Shown: positions 51,223 to 59,233 of the stretch, piece by piece
How the letters are laid out: the number at the start of each line of letters is the position of its first letter
Numbering within the stretch: the first letter of the stretch is position 1
DNA from: Chloroflexi bacterium CSP1-4
GTDB lineage: Bacteria; Chloroflexota; Limnocylindria; Limnocylindrales; CSP1-4
Assembly: GCA_001443375.1 (NCBI GenBank)
Contig: LDXM01000002.1
Coordinates: 62,001 to 126,000 of the forward strand
Direction of reading: 5' to 3'
DNA: 64,000 nt
Translations under genes and position numbers: made by a program
The notes under the pieces: generated by a model
What the model was told of the DNA's origin: nothing
Databases searched by the model: none
Seen by the model: only the letters and a program-made list of their open reading frames with translations

Positions 51223-51257
51223 GAGAAGAGCGGGTCCGAGGAGGGCCCGCCCTTCTC
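51223..51257. terminator. Bidirectional terminator-like hairpin
   Basis: GAGAAGAGCGGGTCC (51223-51237) pairs with GGGCCCGCCCTTCTC (51243-51257) over 15 positions with two near-matches and a 5-base loop. It lies between the converging SRPBCC and guaB3 genes. The longest stem seen in the window. Confidence 0.65.
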
Positions 51258-51286
51258 TGTCGGCTTCCCCGCGACCCGCCGGTCGA

Positions 51287-52468
51287 CTACCGCCCTCGCT
51301 GCCAGGACTTGCCCTCGACGGCGATCGCCGGGGCATAGACCATCTCGACCCCCTGCATCTCGCGGATCGTGCGCGCCCCGAGCGCGGCCATCGACTGGCG
51401 CAGGGCACCGACGAGGTTCTCCGAGCCGTCGGTCACGCGCGCCGGCCCGAAGAGGATCCGCTCCAGCGGGCCCACCGTGCCGACCTTGATGCGCGTGCCA
51501 CGCGGCAGGGTCGGCGAGGGCGCGGCCATGCCCCAGTTCGTGCCTCGACCGGGCGCCTCCTCGGCGCGCGCGAGCGGCGAGCCGAGCATGAGCAGGTCCG
51601 CGCCGGCGGCGATGGCCTTGGCCAGGTCGCCGCCGCGACGCATGCCGCCGTCGGCCACCACCGGCACGTAACGGCCGGTCTCGTCGTGGTACGTGTCCCT
51701 GGCGGCGGCCACGTCGCTGATGGCCGTCACCTGCGGCACGCCGATGCCCAGCACGTCGCGCGTCGTGCACGCGGCGCCCGGGCCCACGCCGACGAAGATG
51801 GCCGCGATGCCCTGGTGCATCAGCTGGTAGGCCGCCTCGAAGTTCGTCGTGTTGCCCACGGCCACGGGGATGGGGATGAAGCGGGTGAACTCGTCGAGCT
51901 CCAGCGGGTCGTAGCCGGAGGCGAGGTGTCGCGCGGAGCTGACCTGGCTCTGGACGAGGAAGAGGTCGGCGCCCTGCTCGGCGCAGAACGGGCCCCAGCG
52001 GCGGGCCGCGGCGGGGGTCGCGGCGATGGCCGCCCGCGATCCGGCGGCGTGGATCTCCGCGATGCGGCGAGCCACCAGCTCCTCGCGGATGGGCGCCGCG
52101 TACGCCTCGGCAAGGAGAGCCTGGACCTCGCCGTCCGGCGCCGTCGCGATGCGCTCGAGGACGGCGTCGGGGTCGTCGTACCGGGCCTGCACGCCCTCGA
52201 GGTTCAGGACGGCCAGGCCACCGAGCCGCGCCAGCTCCCCGGCGAAACGCGCATCCACCACGGCGTCCATGGCCGAGGCGAGGATGGGGATCTCGAGCCC
52301 GATACCCGCGACCTCGACGCCCAGGTCGACGTCGGCCGGCTCGACCGTGGACGTGCCTGGGGCGAGGGAGACGTCGTCGAAGCCGTAGGTCGGGCGGAGC
52401 GAGTCCACCTTCGACGGCCGTCGGCTGCGCGGTCCCGGCATGGTCCCAGCGGCGGCTTCGGTCGTCAC
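51287..52468 (-). CDS. guaB3: IMP dehydrogenase, GuaB3 family
   Basis: A 393-residue enzyme of the IMP dehydrogenase/GMP reductase family that lacks CBS domains, as in the GuaB3 group of Actinobacteria and relatives. Opening GFDDVSLAPGTSTVEPADVD, then LASAMDAVVDARFAGELARL and GLAVLNLEGV, are family-typical. The catalytic loop cysteine is C234 in GVGPGAACTTRDVLG; the phosphate site is VVADGGMRRGGDLAKAIAAG. It would oxidise IMP to XMP with NAD, upstream of GuaA; the GuaB3 reaction is less well proved than that of GuaB. GTG 52468 has TATACT six bases upstream. Confidence 0.9.
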   Translation of the reverse strand: MTTEAAAGTMPGPRSRRPSKVDSLRPTYGFDDVSLAPGTSTVEPADVDLGVEVAGIGLEIPILASAMDAVVDARFAGELARLGGLAVLNLEGVQARYDDPDAVLERIATAPDGEVQALLAEAYAAPIREELVARRIAEIHAAGSRAAIAATPAAARRWGPFCAEQGADLFLVQSQVSSARHLASGYDPLELDEFTRFIPIPVAVGNTTNFEAAYQLMHQGIAAIFVGVGPGAACTTRDVLGIGVPQVTAISDVAAARDTYHDETGRYVPVVADGGMRRGGDLAKAIAAGADLLMLGSPLARAEEAPGRGTNWGMAAPSPTLPRGTRIKVGTVGPLERILFGPARVTDGSENLVGALRQSMAALGARTIREMQGVEMVYAPAIAVEGKSWQRGR

Positions 52469-52474
52469 CAAGCG

Positions 52475-52480
52475 AGTATA
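52475..52480 (-). promoter_or_regulatory. -10 element for guaB3
   Basis: TATACT on the minus strand, one base off the bacterial -10 consensus, six bases before GTG 52468. The clearest leaderless promoter in the window. Confidence 0.6.
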
Positions 52481-52487
52481 TCGGCCC

Positions 52488-52985
52488 TCAGCGCGCCAGC
52501 CGGCGGCCGTCGCGGTCCAGCTCGAACCACCGCGCGGTCTCAGGCTGCAGGAGGCAGCGGCGGACCCGCTCCATCGACTCCCGGTAGCTCGGCCAGATCG
52601 CCAGCCGGACCGCCTCCTCGCTCGACGCCCAGCGGAAGGCATCGTGCTCGTGCGAGAGGACTGCTTCGGCACCCGCTCGCACGCGCAGGGCGTAGATCGC
52701 GGCCTGGACGATCGCATCGGGGCCCTCGTCGTAGAAGGCGCTGACCTGGTCGAGGTCGTAGCAGGCCTCGATGTCGTCCGGCCCCAGGCCGGTCTCCTCG
52801 GCCACCTCCCGCAGGGCCGCGAGCGGCACGCGCTCGCCGTCGTGCAGGCCGCCCGTGACGCACTGCCAGAGGCCCGTGAAGATGCGGCCGGGGGCGCGGC
52901 GGATGAGCAGGAACTCCGGCTCGGCGCCGGGCGCCGGCACGCGGAAGACCCAGCACTCGACGAGGTCGGGGCGGATCGGGCTCAC
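52488..52985 (-). CDS. Nudix hydrolase
   Basis: A 165-residue Nudix-fold pyrophosphohydrolase. The Nudix box is complete: GGLHDGERVPLAALREVAEETGLG fits Gx5Ex7REUxEExGU, within about residues 46-69, so metal-dependent cleavage of a nucleoside diphosphate linked to another group is expected. The rest resembles dATP/diadenosine-type members (RIFTGLWQCVTGG). GTG 52985 overlaps the DinB gene stop in GTGA, so both come from one leaderless transcript. Confidence 0.9.
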   Translation of the reverse strand: MSPIRPDLVECWVFRVPAPGAEPEFLLIRRAPGRIFTGLWQCVTGGLHDGERVPLAALREVAEETGLGPDDIEACYDLDQVSAFYDEGPDAIVQAAIYALRVRAGAEAVLSHEHDAFRWASSEEAVRLAIWPSYRESMERVRRCLLQPETARWFELDRDGRRLAR

Positions 52986-53572
52986 GACGGAGCCGCCCCG
53001 ACTGGCCGGACCAGCCGCTCCAGTTGCTCGACGTGCATGAGGTCGTGGACGCCGGCGAAGAGGAGCCACTCCCCGCAGCGCAGCCGCCCCACGAGCGGGT
53101 GGTCGAGCGGGCAGGGCTCCAGCTCGTGGCCGGCGATCCGCTCGGCGGCGCGCTCGATGAACCGCTGGCTCTTCGCGAGCCGCTCGCGCAGCGCGTCGGA
53201 GTCGGCGTCGGGCGGGCCGGGGACGCCCGGCACGACGGTCGGCGCCTCGGCCGGCCAGCGCCCCAGGGCCGCCATCTGGGCCGCCAGCACAAGCCCCTGC
53301 CGCGCGGCGGTGGCATGGCCGAGCGCCTGGGCCACGTTCCAGTCCTCCTCGCCACCGGGCGCCGCGAGGACCTCCGGCGAGGCCGCCGCGATCAAGCCGT
53401 CGAGATGCGCCACGACCGCCGCATGTTCGCGGGCCAGGCGGACGGCGCTGCCCGCGCCGGCGAGCCGCCGGACCTCGCGCCGGAGGGCGATGAACCGGCC
53501 GTCATCGAGCGCGCGGAACGAGCCGACGAGATTCGGCGCGTCGCGCTCGAGACGGTCCAGCCAATCGCTCAT
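52982..53572 (-). CDS. DinB-fold protein, short form
   Basis: A 196-residue DinB-like four-helix protein. Likely metal-ligand histidines are in EEDWNVAQALGHATAARQ and at the end in LLFAGVHDLMHVEQLERL. Family members include thiol-dependent transferases and hydrolases; no reaction can be set here. It heads a two-gene unit with the Nudix hydrolase, which hints at a detoxifying or house-cleaning role. A TAGCCT hexamer is six bases before its ATG. Confidence 0.82.
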   Translation of the reverse strand: MSDWLDRLERDAPNLVGSFRALDDGRFIALRREVRRLAGAGSAVRLAREHAAVVAHLDGLIAAASPEVLAAPGGEEDWNVAQALGHATAARQGLVLAAQMAALGRWPAEAPTVVPGVPGPPDADSDALRERLAKSQRFIERAAERIAGHELEPCPLDHPLVGRLRCGEWLLFAGVHDLMHVEQLERLVRPVGAAPS

Positions 53573-53578
53573 CGGCTC

Positions 53579-53584
53579 AGGCTA
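53579..53584 (-). promoter_or_regulatory. -10 element for the DinB-Nudix pair
   Basis: TAGCCT on the minus strand, six bases before ATG 53572. Confidence 0.5.
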
Positions 53585-53614
53585 GCCCATGCTCGTCTCC
53601 GCCGCGCCGGCGGC

Positions 53615-54865
53615 TCACCGGTGGCCGTTCGCCATGCGCACCGCCTCCGGCAGACGCCGCAGCCGCCACATGGCCCAGATCCCCACCAGCGGGCCGAGCG
53701 CGAGCAGGCCGAAGGCGATGCGCCAGCCCGTCCCGTCCAGCGGGTCCATCAGCCCCACTCCGGTGATCGTCACGCCGGTCAGGATGAACCCCAGCGCGAC
53801 CTGAAGCGAGAGGGCGGAGCCGGCGGTGCCGGCCGGGGCCAGCTCGGAGATGGCCGTCGAGAACTGTGCCGAGTCGGCCACGATCGTGAGCCCCCATACG
53901 GCCGCCAGGGCGACGACGATGATCGGGCTGGCCCCGAAGAGGAAGCCGATGGCCAGCGCGCAGCTCCCGCTGGCGGCCATCGCGGCGATGGTCAGCGTCG
54001 TTCGACCGAGGCGGTCGGCCAAGAGGCCGGCGAGCACGCAGCCGACCCCGCCGATGCCCACCACGGCGAACGTGGCCAGGCCGGCGGTGGCCGCCCCGGG
54101 AACTCCAGCAGCGGCCAGGCTGGCGGCCAGGAAGAGCGGGACCCACGTCCACATCGCGTACAGCTCCCACATGTGCCCGAGGTAGCCGAGGTTCGCGTAG
54201 CGCACGGCGGGCTCCCGCCAGGCCGCCGCCGCGACCGACAGGCTGAACCGCGGCGCCGACGTCTCGAGCGGGCCGGAACGCGCTCCGAGCAGGACGATGA
54301 GGCCGCCCAGGAGCCCGGCGGCGCTGGCGAAGGCGACGACGGCCCGCCAGTCGGTGCCGGCCAGCGCCCCGACGGCGCGGAACAGGTGCGGCAGCGCCGA
54401 GCCCACCGTGATGGCCCCGGTCATGACGCCGATGGCCAGTCCGCGCCGGACGCGGAACCAGCCGGCGATCATCTTCACCCCGACGGGGTAGACCGCCGCC
54501 ATGCCCAGGCCGGTCAGGGCGCGGAACGGCAGGGCGCTCGCGGCATCGCCGGGGACGAGCGCGAAGAGCAGGTTGGCTCCGGCAGCCCAGGCGGCGCCGG
54601 CGCAGAACACGAGCGGGCCGGGCAGCACGTCCGTCGCCCCCGTCGCGGCGAGCACCAGAGCGCCCACGGCGAACCCGATCTGGACGGCCACGGCGAGGAA
54701 CGTCAGCTCGAGCCCGCTCGTGTGCCAGTCGGCGGCGAGCAGCGGCGCCACCGCCGCGGCGCTGAACCAGGGCGAGAACGCGAGCAGCATGCCCGTGCCG
54801 ATGACCGCCAGCGCTCGCCAGCGCCCCGGCGGGTCCGCCGGGGCGGCCGGAGGCTCGACGTGCAA
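53615..54865 (-). CDS. MFS transporter
   Basis: A 416-residue major facilitator carrier with about twelve helices. ALAVIGTGMLLAFSPWFSAA opens helix 1, FRALTGLGMAAVYPVGVKMI holds helix 4/5 and FRVRRGLAIGVMTGAITVGS the motif-A-like turn. It resembles nitrate/nitrite or oxalate/formate-type carriers in its GxxxG-rich helices, but the substrate is not clear. TTG 54865 is the only start before helix 1 and has just a weak ribosome site; it lies 16 bases after the darA stop, so it is probably co-transcribed with darA. Confidence 0.84.
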   Translation of the reverse strand: MHVEPPAAPADPPGRWRALAVIGTGMLLAFSPWFSAAAVAPLLAADWHTSGLELTFLAVAVQIGFAVGALVLAATGATDVLPGPLVFCAGAAWAAGANLLFALVPGDAASALPFRALTGLGMAAVYPVGVKMIAGWFRVRRGLAIGVMTGAITVGSALPHLFRAVGALAGTDWRAVVAFASAAGLLGGLIVLLGARSGPLETSAPRFSLSVAAAAWREPAVRYANLGYLGHMWELYAMWTWVPLFLAASLAAAGVPGAATAGLATFAVVGIGGVGCVLAGLLADRLGRTTLTIAAMAASGSCALAIGFLFGASPIIVVALAAVWGLTIVADSAQFSTAISELAPAGTAGSALSLQVALGFILTGVTITGVGLMDPLDGTGWRIAFGLLALGPLVGIWAMWRLRRLPEAVRMANGHR

Positions 54866-54881
54866 GGAGCCCGACTGACGC

Positions 54882-55211
54882 CTACAACCGCTCGAAGCGG
54901 TCGACGGGCAGGACGAAGACGGTGGCGCCCCCGAGCTCGACCTCGACCGGATAGGGCATGTAGAACTCGCCCGGCTCCATGATCGGCGGCATGGGGTTGA
55001 CGACCTGCGTCCGCGAGACGCAGTTGGCGCGCACGATCGCCAGCACGCCGTCCACCTGGTCGTCATCGCACCCGACCAGGACCGTGGCGTTCGACTGGCG
55101 CAGGAACCCGCCCGAGGAGTGGAGGCGCGTCGTGCGATGGTCCTTGTCGAGGAGCGCGGACACGAGGGCGCCGGCATCCTCGTTGTGGACGATCGCGACG
55201 ACGAGCTTCAA
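54882..55211 (-). CDS. darA: Cyclic di-AMP receptor (DarA/PstA, YaaQ family)
   Basis: A 109-residue PII-like protein that binds cyclic di-AMP. KLVVAIVHNEDAGALVSALL opens the fold; TTRLHSSGGFLRQSNATVLV and VDGVLAIVRANCVSRTQVV are the family hallmarks, and the T-loop/B-loop segment follows (PMPPIMEPGEF). The length is typical (about 110). TTG 55211 is chosen because the conserved start aligns there and GGGGCAGG lies upstream. In many Gram-positive bacteria the gene sits beside tmk; here tmk is only one gene away, with a diguanylate cyclase between. Confidence 0.92.
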   Translation of the reverse strand: MKLVVAIVHNEDAGALVSALLDKDHRTTRLHSSGGFLRQSNATVLVGCDDDQVDGVLAIVRANCVSRTQVVNPMPPIMEPGEFYMPYPVEVELGGATVFVLPVDRFERL

Positions 55212-55246
55212 CGCCTGCCCCGCACTGCGGAAGTGACGACGGGCCG

Positions 55247-55252
55247 AGTATA
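55247..55252 (-). promoter_or_regulatory. -10 element for darA
   Basis: TATACT on the minus strand, 35 bases before TTG 55211. It lies back to back with the -10 of the diguanylate cyclase gene. Confidence 0.55.
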
Positions 55253-55280
55253 GCGACGGCGTCACGCCGGTCGGCACGGG

Positions 55281-55286
55281 TATGAT
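55281..55286 (+). promoter_or_regulatory. -10 element for the GAF-GGDEF gene
   Basis: TATGAT, 58 bases before GTG 55345; 28 bases separate it from the divergent darA hexamer, so one regulator could cover both. Confidence 0.5.
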
Positions 55287-55344
55287 GGCCCCGGGCGCCC
55301 CGCCACGAACGAGGCGCCGGCGTTCGACGGAGGTACCGGGGACC

Positions 55345-56382
55345 GTGACGAACCAGCCTGGAGGACGCGAGGCGGCCCTCGCGGCCGGTGCGCGACTCAT
55401 CGCGCGCGGCGGCGTCCTCGACGACCAGCTCGACGGCCTCGCGGCCGGGGCGTGCGCGATGACCGGGGCCACGAGCGCGGTCGTCTACCTCTTCGACGGC
55501 GACAGCGGCATCCTCGTCGCCGCCGGCAGCGCCGGCCTCGGCGAGCACGCGATGCCACCCTCGGAGCCGCTCACCGTCGGCTCGGGCGCGGACGGCGACC
55601 CTGCCGCGCGGGCCGTGCGCGGACGGCACAGCGAGATCGTCGCCATCACGGCCGACATGACCTCTGCCCTGGCCGGCCGCTCGGGCGGCATCCTGGCCAT
55701 GGGCATCGTGCCCCTCGTCACCGAGGACGCGACGGGCAGCCAGGAGGTGCAGGGCCTGCTCGTGGCCGGCCTGCCGACCATGCCCGACGATCCGGCCGCG
55801 ACGCTGGCGGACCTCGACGCGATCGGGGACCTGGCCGCGGCCGCGGTGCGGAGTGCGCGCCTGGAGCAGGCGCTCGTCGAACGTTCCGACTGGTACGACC
55901 GCGTGGCCCACACCGACCCCCTCACCGGCCTGGCCAACCGGCGCACGTTCGACCGCATGCTCGAGCTCGAGCTGGCCCGCGCCGGACGCCAGGGCAGCCC
56001 GGTCAGCGTGGCCCTCTTCGACATCGACGGCCTGGCCGCCATCAGCGCCGGCCTCGGCGCCGACGTGGGCGACGACATCCTGCGCCGCGTGGCGGCCACC
56101 CTGGCCGACTCGGTCCGCCTCGTGGACACCGTGGCCCGCTACGGCGGCGACGAGTTCGTCGTCCTCGCCCCGGGCTCGGCCGGCCGTGCCGTGGCGCAGC
56201 GCGTCGTGGATGCCGTGGCGCACCTCGACCTGGCCAACGGCGCCGGATCCATCACGCTCAGCGCGGGCGTCGTCCGCTTCCCCGACGACGGGGCGAACGC
56301 GGAGGAGCTGCTGACCGCCGCTGGGGAGGCGCTGAGCGCCGCCAAGGCCACCGCCCCCGGCACGATCTCCGGGCGGAGCTAG
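55345..56382 (+). CDS. GAF-GGDEF diguanylate cyclase
   Basis: A 345-residue soluble diguanylate cyclase. A GAF-like sensor region spans about residues 10-170 (GATSAVVYLFDGDSGILVAA, GILAMGIVPLVTED). The GGDEF domain has HTDPLTGLANRRTFDRMLEL, ALFDIDGLAAISAGLGADVG and the intact active site RYGGDEF. RLVD lies five residues before GGDEF and fits the inhibitory site. GTG 55345 is preferred because GGAGG sits about 11 bases upstream. It diverges from the c-di-AMP receptor gene. The stop shares CTAG with tmk. Confidence 0.92.
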   Translation: MTNQPGGREAALAAGARLIARGGVLDDQLDGLAAGACAMTGATSAVVYLFDGDSGILVAAGSAGLGEHAMPPSEPLTVGSGADGDPAARAVRGRHSEIVAITADMTSALAGRSGGILAMGIVPLVTEDATGSQEVQGLLVAGLPTMPDDPAATLADLDAIGDLAAAAVRSARLEQALVERSDWYDRVAHTDPLTGLANRRTFDRMLELELARAGRQGSPVSVALFDIDGLAAISAGLGADVGDDILRRVAATLADSVRLVDTVARYGGDEFVVLAPGSAGRAVAQRVVDAVAHLDLANGAGSITLSAGVVRFPDDGANAEELLTAAGEALSAAKATAPGTISGRS

Positions 56383-57062
56383 ACGCCGACCTCCGCGACG
56401 CTGGTCGGCAGCAGGTCGCCGACCGCGACCAGCACGTCGGCCGCCACGCGCTCCTCGGCGGCCGCCGCGTCGACGACGCGCCAGCGCGCCGGCTCGGCCT
56501 CGGCGAGGGCAAGGAATCCGGCCCGAACCCGATCGTGGAAGGCGCGGTCATGGCGGGCGTCGTCCTCGAAGCGCGTCTGCTCGGCGGCCGGACCGCGCCG
56601 CCGCCGCTCCAGTCCCACCTCGACCGGCAGGTCCAGCAGGATGGTGCGGTCGGGGACCAGCCCACCCGTGGACACGGCGGCCACGACCCGCAGCGCCTCG
56701 AGGTCCATGCCGCTGCCGTGGCCCTGGTAGGCAAGGGTCGAGTCCGCGTAGCGGTCGCACACGACGACCTCCCCCCGGGCGAGCGCCGGTCGCACGACCT
56801 CGGCCACGAGCTGCGCCCGGGCCGCGTTGAAGAGCAGCGCGTCGGCGGCGGGGGCATGGACGAGGCCACGGTCGAGGAGGATCCGCCGGACCGCCTCGCC
56901 CAGCGCCGTGCCGCCTGGTTCGCGGACGAGCGTCACGGTCAGGCCGCGAGCACGCAGTGCCGCCGCCAGCCGCTCGGCGTGGATGCTCTTGCCGGCACCG
57001 TCAGGGCCTTCGAGCGTGATGAACCGGCCGCTGCCGCCCTGTCTCTGCGCCCTCTCGTTCAT
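56379..57062 (-). CDS. tmk: Thymidylate kinase
   Basis: A 227-residue enzyme that phosphorylates dTMP to dTDP. The P-loop is FITLEGPDGAGKS, the dTMP-site motif is VREPGG followed by RRILL, and VVCDRYADSTLAYQGHG is the DRY/LID-region signature; ILLDLPVEVGLERRRRG follows. The length is normal. A TAGACT hexamer lies eight bases before ATG 57062, so it can be transcribed independently of the R3H gene above it. It converges on the diguanylate cyclase gene. Confidence 0.95.
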   Translation of the reverse strand: MNERAQRQGGSGRFITLEGPDGAGKSIHAERLAAALRARGLTVTLVREPGGTALGEAVRRILLDRGLVHAPAADALLFNAARAQLVAEVVRPALARGEVVVCDRYADSTLAYQGHGSGMDLEALRVVAAVSTGGLVPDRTILLDLPVEVGLERRRRGPAAEQTRFEDDARHDRAFHDRVRAGFLALAEAEPARWRVVDAAAAEERVAADVLVAVGDLLPTSVAEVGV

Positions 57063-57070
57063 CGCCGCGA

Positions 57071-57076
57071 AGTCTA
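57071..57076 (-). promoter_or_regulatory. -10 element for tmk
   Basis: TAGACT on the minus strand, eight bases before ATG 57062. Confidence 0.45.
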
Positions 57077-57122
57077 GCGGTCAGCCACGGACCCAGGGCC
57101 CGCCGGCCGCCCGGCGCGGGCC

Positions 57123-59201
57123 CTACCGCCAGGCGCGCACCTGGTCGGGGTAGAGCCGCACGCGCCGGTAGGGCTCCCGGCCGCGCGAGCGGGAGACGAG
57201 GTTGGCGCGCTCGGCCATCTGGTGCTGCAGCCGGCGGATGTAGGCGTTCTGCGGTGCCAGCTCGATCGGCTTCGCCTGTCGCACGACCAGCCCGATGGCC
57301 TCCTCGGTCTCGCGCAGGGCCGCCTCCCGGGGGTCCACCTCGATCGAGTAGAGGGATGTGAGACAGGCCTGCATCTGCAGCACCGTGTTCGACTTCAACA
57401 CGTAGATCGGCCGGGCCAGCTCCTCCGCCTCGCGCAGGGTCGGCGGCTTCTGGCGGTAGGCACCGCGCAGCGTCATGACGATCTCCGCCTCCTCGATGTC
57501 GCGCACCACGACCACCGGCAGCTGCAGCTCGCGGATGGCCTGCTCGAGGCGCTTGCGGCTGATGCCGAAGCCAAGGACACGCAGCGTCGGCAGCGAGGTC
57601 GCGTAGCCGTCCGGAGCGATCGGGCCGAGCGGGTCGTAGGCGCTCATGACCCCGGTCTCGAGTTCGGCCCCCAGCTCGTCCTCCGGCTCGACTTCCTCCT
57701 CGTCCTCCACCTCGTCCGGCGCGGGGCCTGCGTCGGCGTGGAGCGTCTCGATCGCACGCTTCGCCGACTCGCGCCACTCCTTCTGCCGCTCCAGCTCGCG
57801 CGTGTCACGGGCCCGCGGCTCGGGCGCCGGGGCGGAGCCGCGTTCCAGGGGGCCGCGATCGGCGATCTCGCCGGTCACGAACGGCGTGTCGGCGAGCCGC
57901 GACGGGTCGTAGGCGCCGGCGAAGGGGCCCGCTGGCTCCACGTCGCGCGGTTCTGGTCCGGCGGGCGACGCGCCTCGGCCCCCGGCACCGGCCCGGCCGC
58001 GCGGAGCACGCCAACCACCACCACCGGTGGCAGGGCGCAGACCGCCCCGGCCGCGCTCGACCTCGCGGAATCCCGGCTCGCGGGCGTCCGGACGCCAGCC
58101 CGGCTCGACCCGCCAGCCCATGCCCCCACCGACGAGGCCGCTGAAGCGATCTGCCGGGCCGAGCGCCTGGGTCGGCGACGGACGGGGCCGGGCCTGCGTG
58201 CGGTGCACGCCGCCCTCGTCGCGCCAGCGCAGCTCCGGCGCCACGGGGTCGCCCCGCAGCAGGGCGTCGACGGTGTCGGCCACGTCGCCGTGGACCATCA
58301 CCCGGTCGCGGTCCTGGATCTCGATGATGACGTCGAAGGTGGGCGGAGCCTTGCGCTCCAGCACGCTCTTCTGCGTACGCCGGCGGCGCGCCTCCTCGTC
58401 GCCGAGGGTGACGCTCTGGATACCGCCGATGAGGTCGCTGAGCGTCGGGTTGAGCATGAGGTTGTCGAGGTTGTTGCCGTGCGCCGTGCCGATGAGCTGG
58501 ACACCCCGCTCGGCGATCGTGCGGGCCGCGGCTGCCTCCAGCTCGGTGCCGATCTCGTCGATGACGATGACTTCGGGCATGTGGTTCTCGACGGCCTCGA
58601 TCATCACGTGGTGCTGCTGCGCGGGCGTGGGTACCTGCATGCGCCGCGCCCGGCCGATGCCCGGGTGCGGGATGTCGCCGTCGCCGGCGATCTCGTTGGA
58701 CGTGTCCACCACGACCACGCGCTTGTCGAAGTCATCGGCGAGCACGCGCGCCGCCTCCCGCAGCATCGTGGTCTTGCCGATGCCTGGGCGGCCCATGATG
58801 AGGATCGACTTCCCGCTCTCGACGAAGTCCTCGATGATCTCGATCGTGCCGAAGACAGCCCGGCCGATGCGGCAGGTGAGGCCGACGGTCTTGCCGCTCC
58901 GGTTGCGGAGGGCACTGATGCGGTGGAGCGTGCGCTCGATGCCGGCGCGGTTGTCCTCGCCGAACGAGCCGATGTGGTCCACGACGTACTGGATGTCGTC
59001 ATCGACCACTTCGCGCTCGAGCAGAACCTGCTCCCCGCCACCCCCGAAGCGCGCCTCCGGCCGGCGCCCGAGGTCCATGATCACCTCGATGAGATCTCGA
59101 TCGGGGGACAGCTTCTCGAGGGCGCCGACGATCTCGGGCGGGAGCGCGGCGAGGAGTGCGTGGAGGTCGTCGGTCATCTCCCGGCGCTCGATGCTGGGCA
59201 C
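57123..59201 (-). CDS. R3H-domain AAA ATPase (SpoIIIAA/Ycf45-like)
   Basis: A 692-residue protein. After a helical N-terminus an ATPase domain spans about residues 60-330: Walker A GRPGIGKTT at 137-145, DTSNEIAGDGDIPHPGIGRA, Walker B VIVIDEIGTELEA and GTAHGNNLDNLM. This is the SpoIIIAA/Ycf45 type. A long Gly/Arg/Pro-rich linker and an acidic stretch (about 345-515) lead to a C-terminal region with the R3H motif RRLQH, which binds single-stranded nucleic acid. GTG 59201 is chosen because AAGGAGAA lies just upstream; the longer frame overlaps the GNAT gene. The cellular role is not known. Confidence 0.9.
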   Translation of the reverse strand: MPSIERREMTDDLHALLAALPPEIVGALEKLSPDRDLIEVIMDLGRRPEARFGGGGEQVLLEREVVDDDIQYVVDHIGSFGEDNRAGIERTLHRISALRNRSGKTVGLTCRIGRAVFGTIEIIEDFVESGKSILIMGRPGIGKTTMLREAARVLADDFDKRVVVVDTSNEIAGDGDIPHPGIGRARRMQVPTPAQQHHVMIEAVENHMPEVIVIDEIGTELEAAAARTIAERGVQLIGTAHGNNLDNLMLNPTLSDLIGGIQSVTLGDEEARRRRTQKSVLERKAPPTFDVIIEIQDRDRVMVHGDVADTVDALLRGDPVAPELRWRDEGGVHRTQARPRPSPTQALGPADRFSGLVGGGMGWRVEPGWRPDAREPGFREVERGRGGLRPATGGGGWRAPRGRAGAGGRGASPAGPEPRDVEPAGPFAGAYDPSRLADTPFVTGEIADRGPLERGSAPAPEPRARDTRELERQKEWRESAKRAIETLHADAGPAPDEVEDEEEVEPEDELGAELETGVMSAYDPLGPIAPDGYATSLPTLRVLGFGISRKRLEQAIRELQLPVVVVRDIEEAEIVMTLRGAYRQKPPTLREAEELARPIYVLKSNTVLQMQACLTSLYSIEVDPREAALRETEEAIGLVVRQAKPIELAPQNAYIRRLQHQMAERANLVSRSRGREPYRRVRLYPDQVRAWR

Positions 59202-59233
59202 GGCTTCTCCTTCCCTGCGCGACGTGGTCGCCA

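Noticed and set aside
54865-54881. Terminator between darA and the MFS gene
   Set aside because: Only 16 bases and no inverted repeat; co-transcription is more likely.
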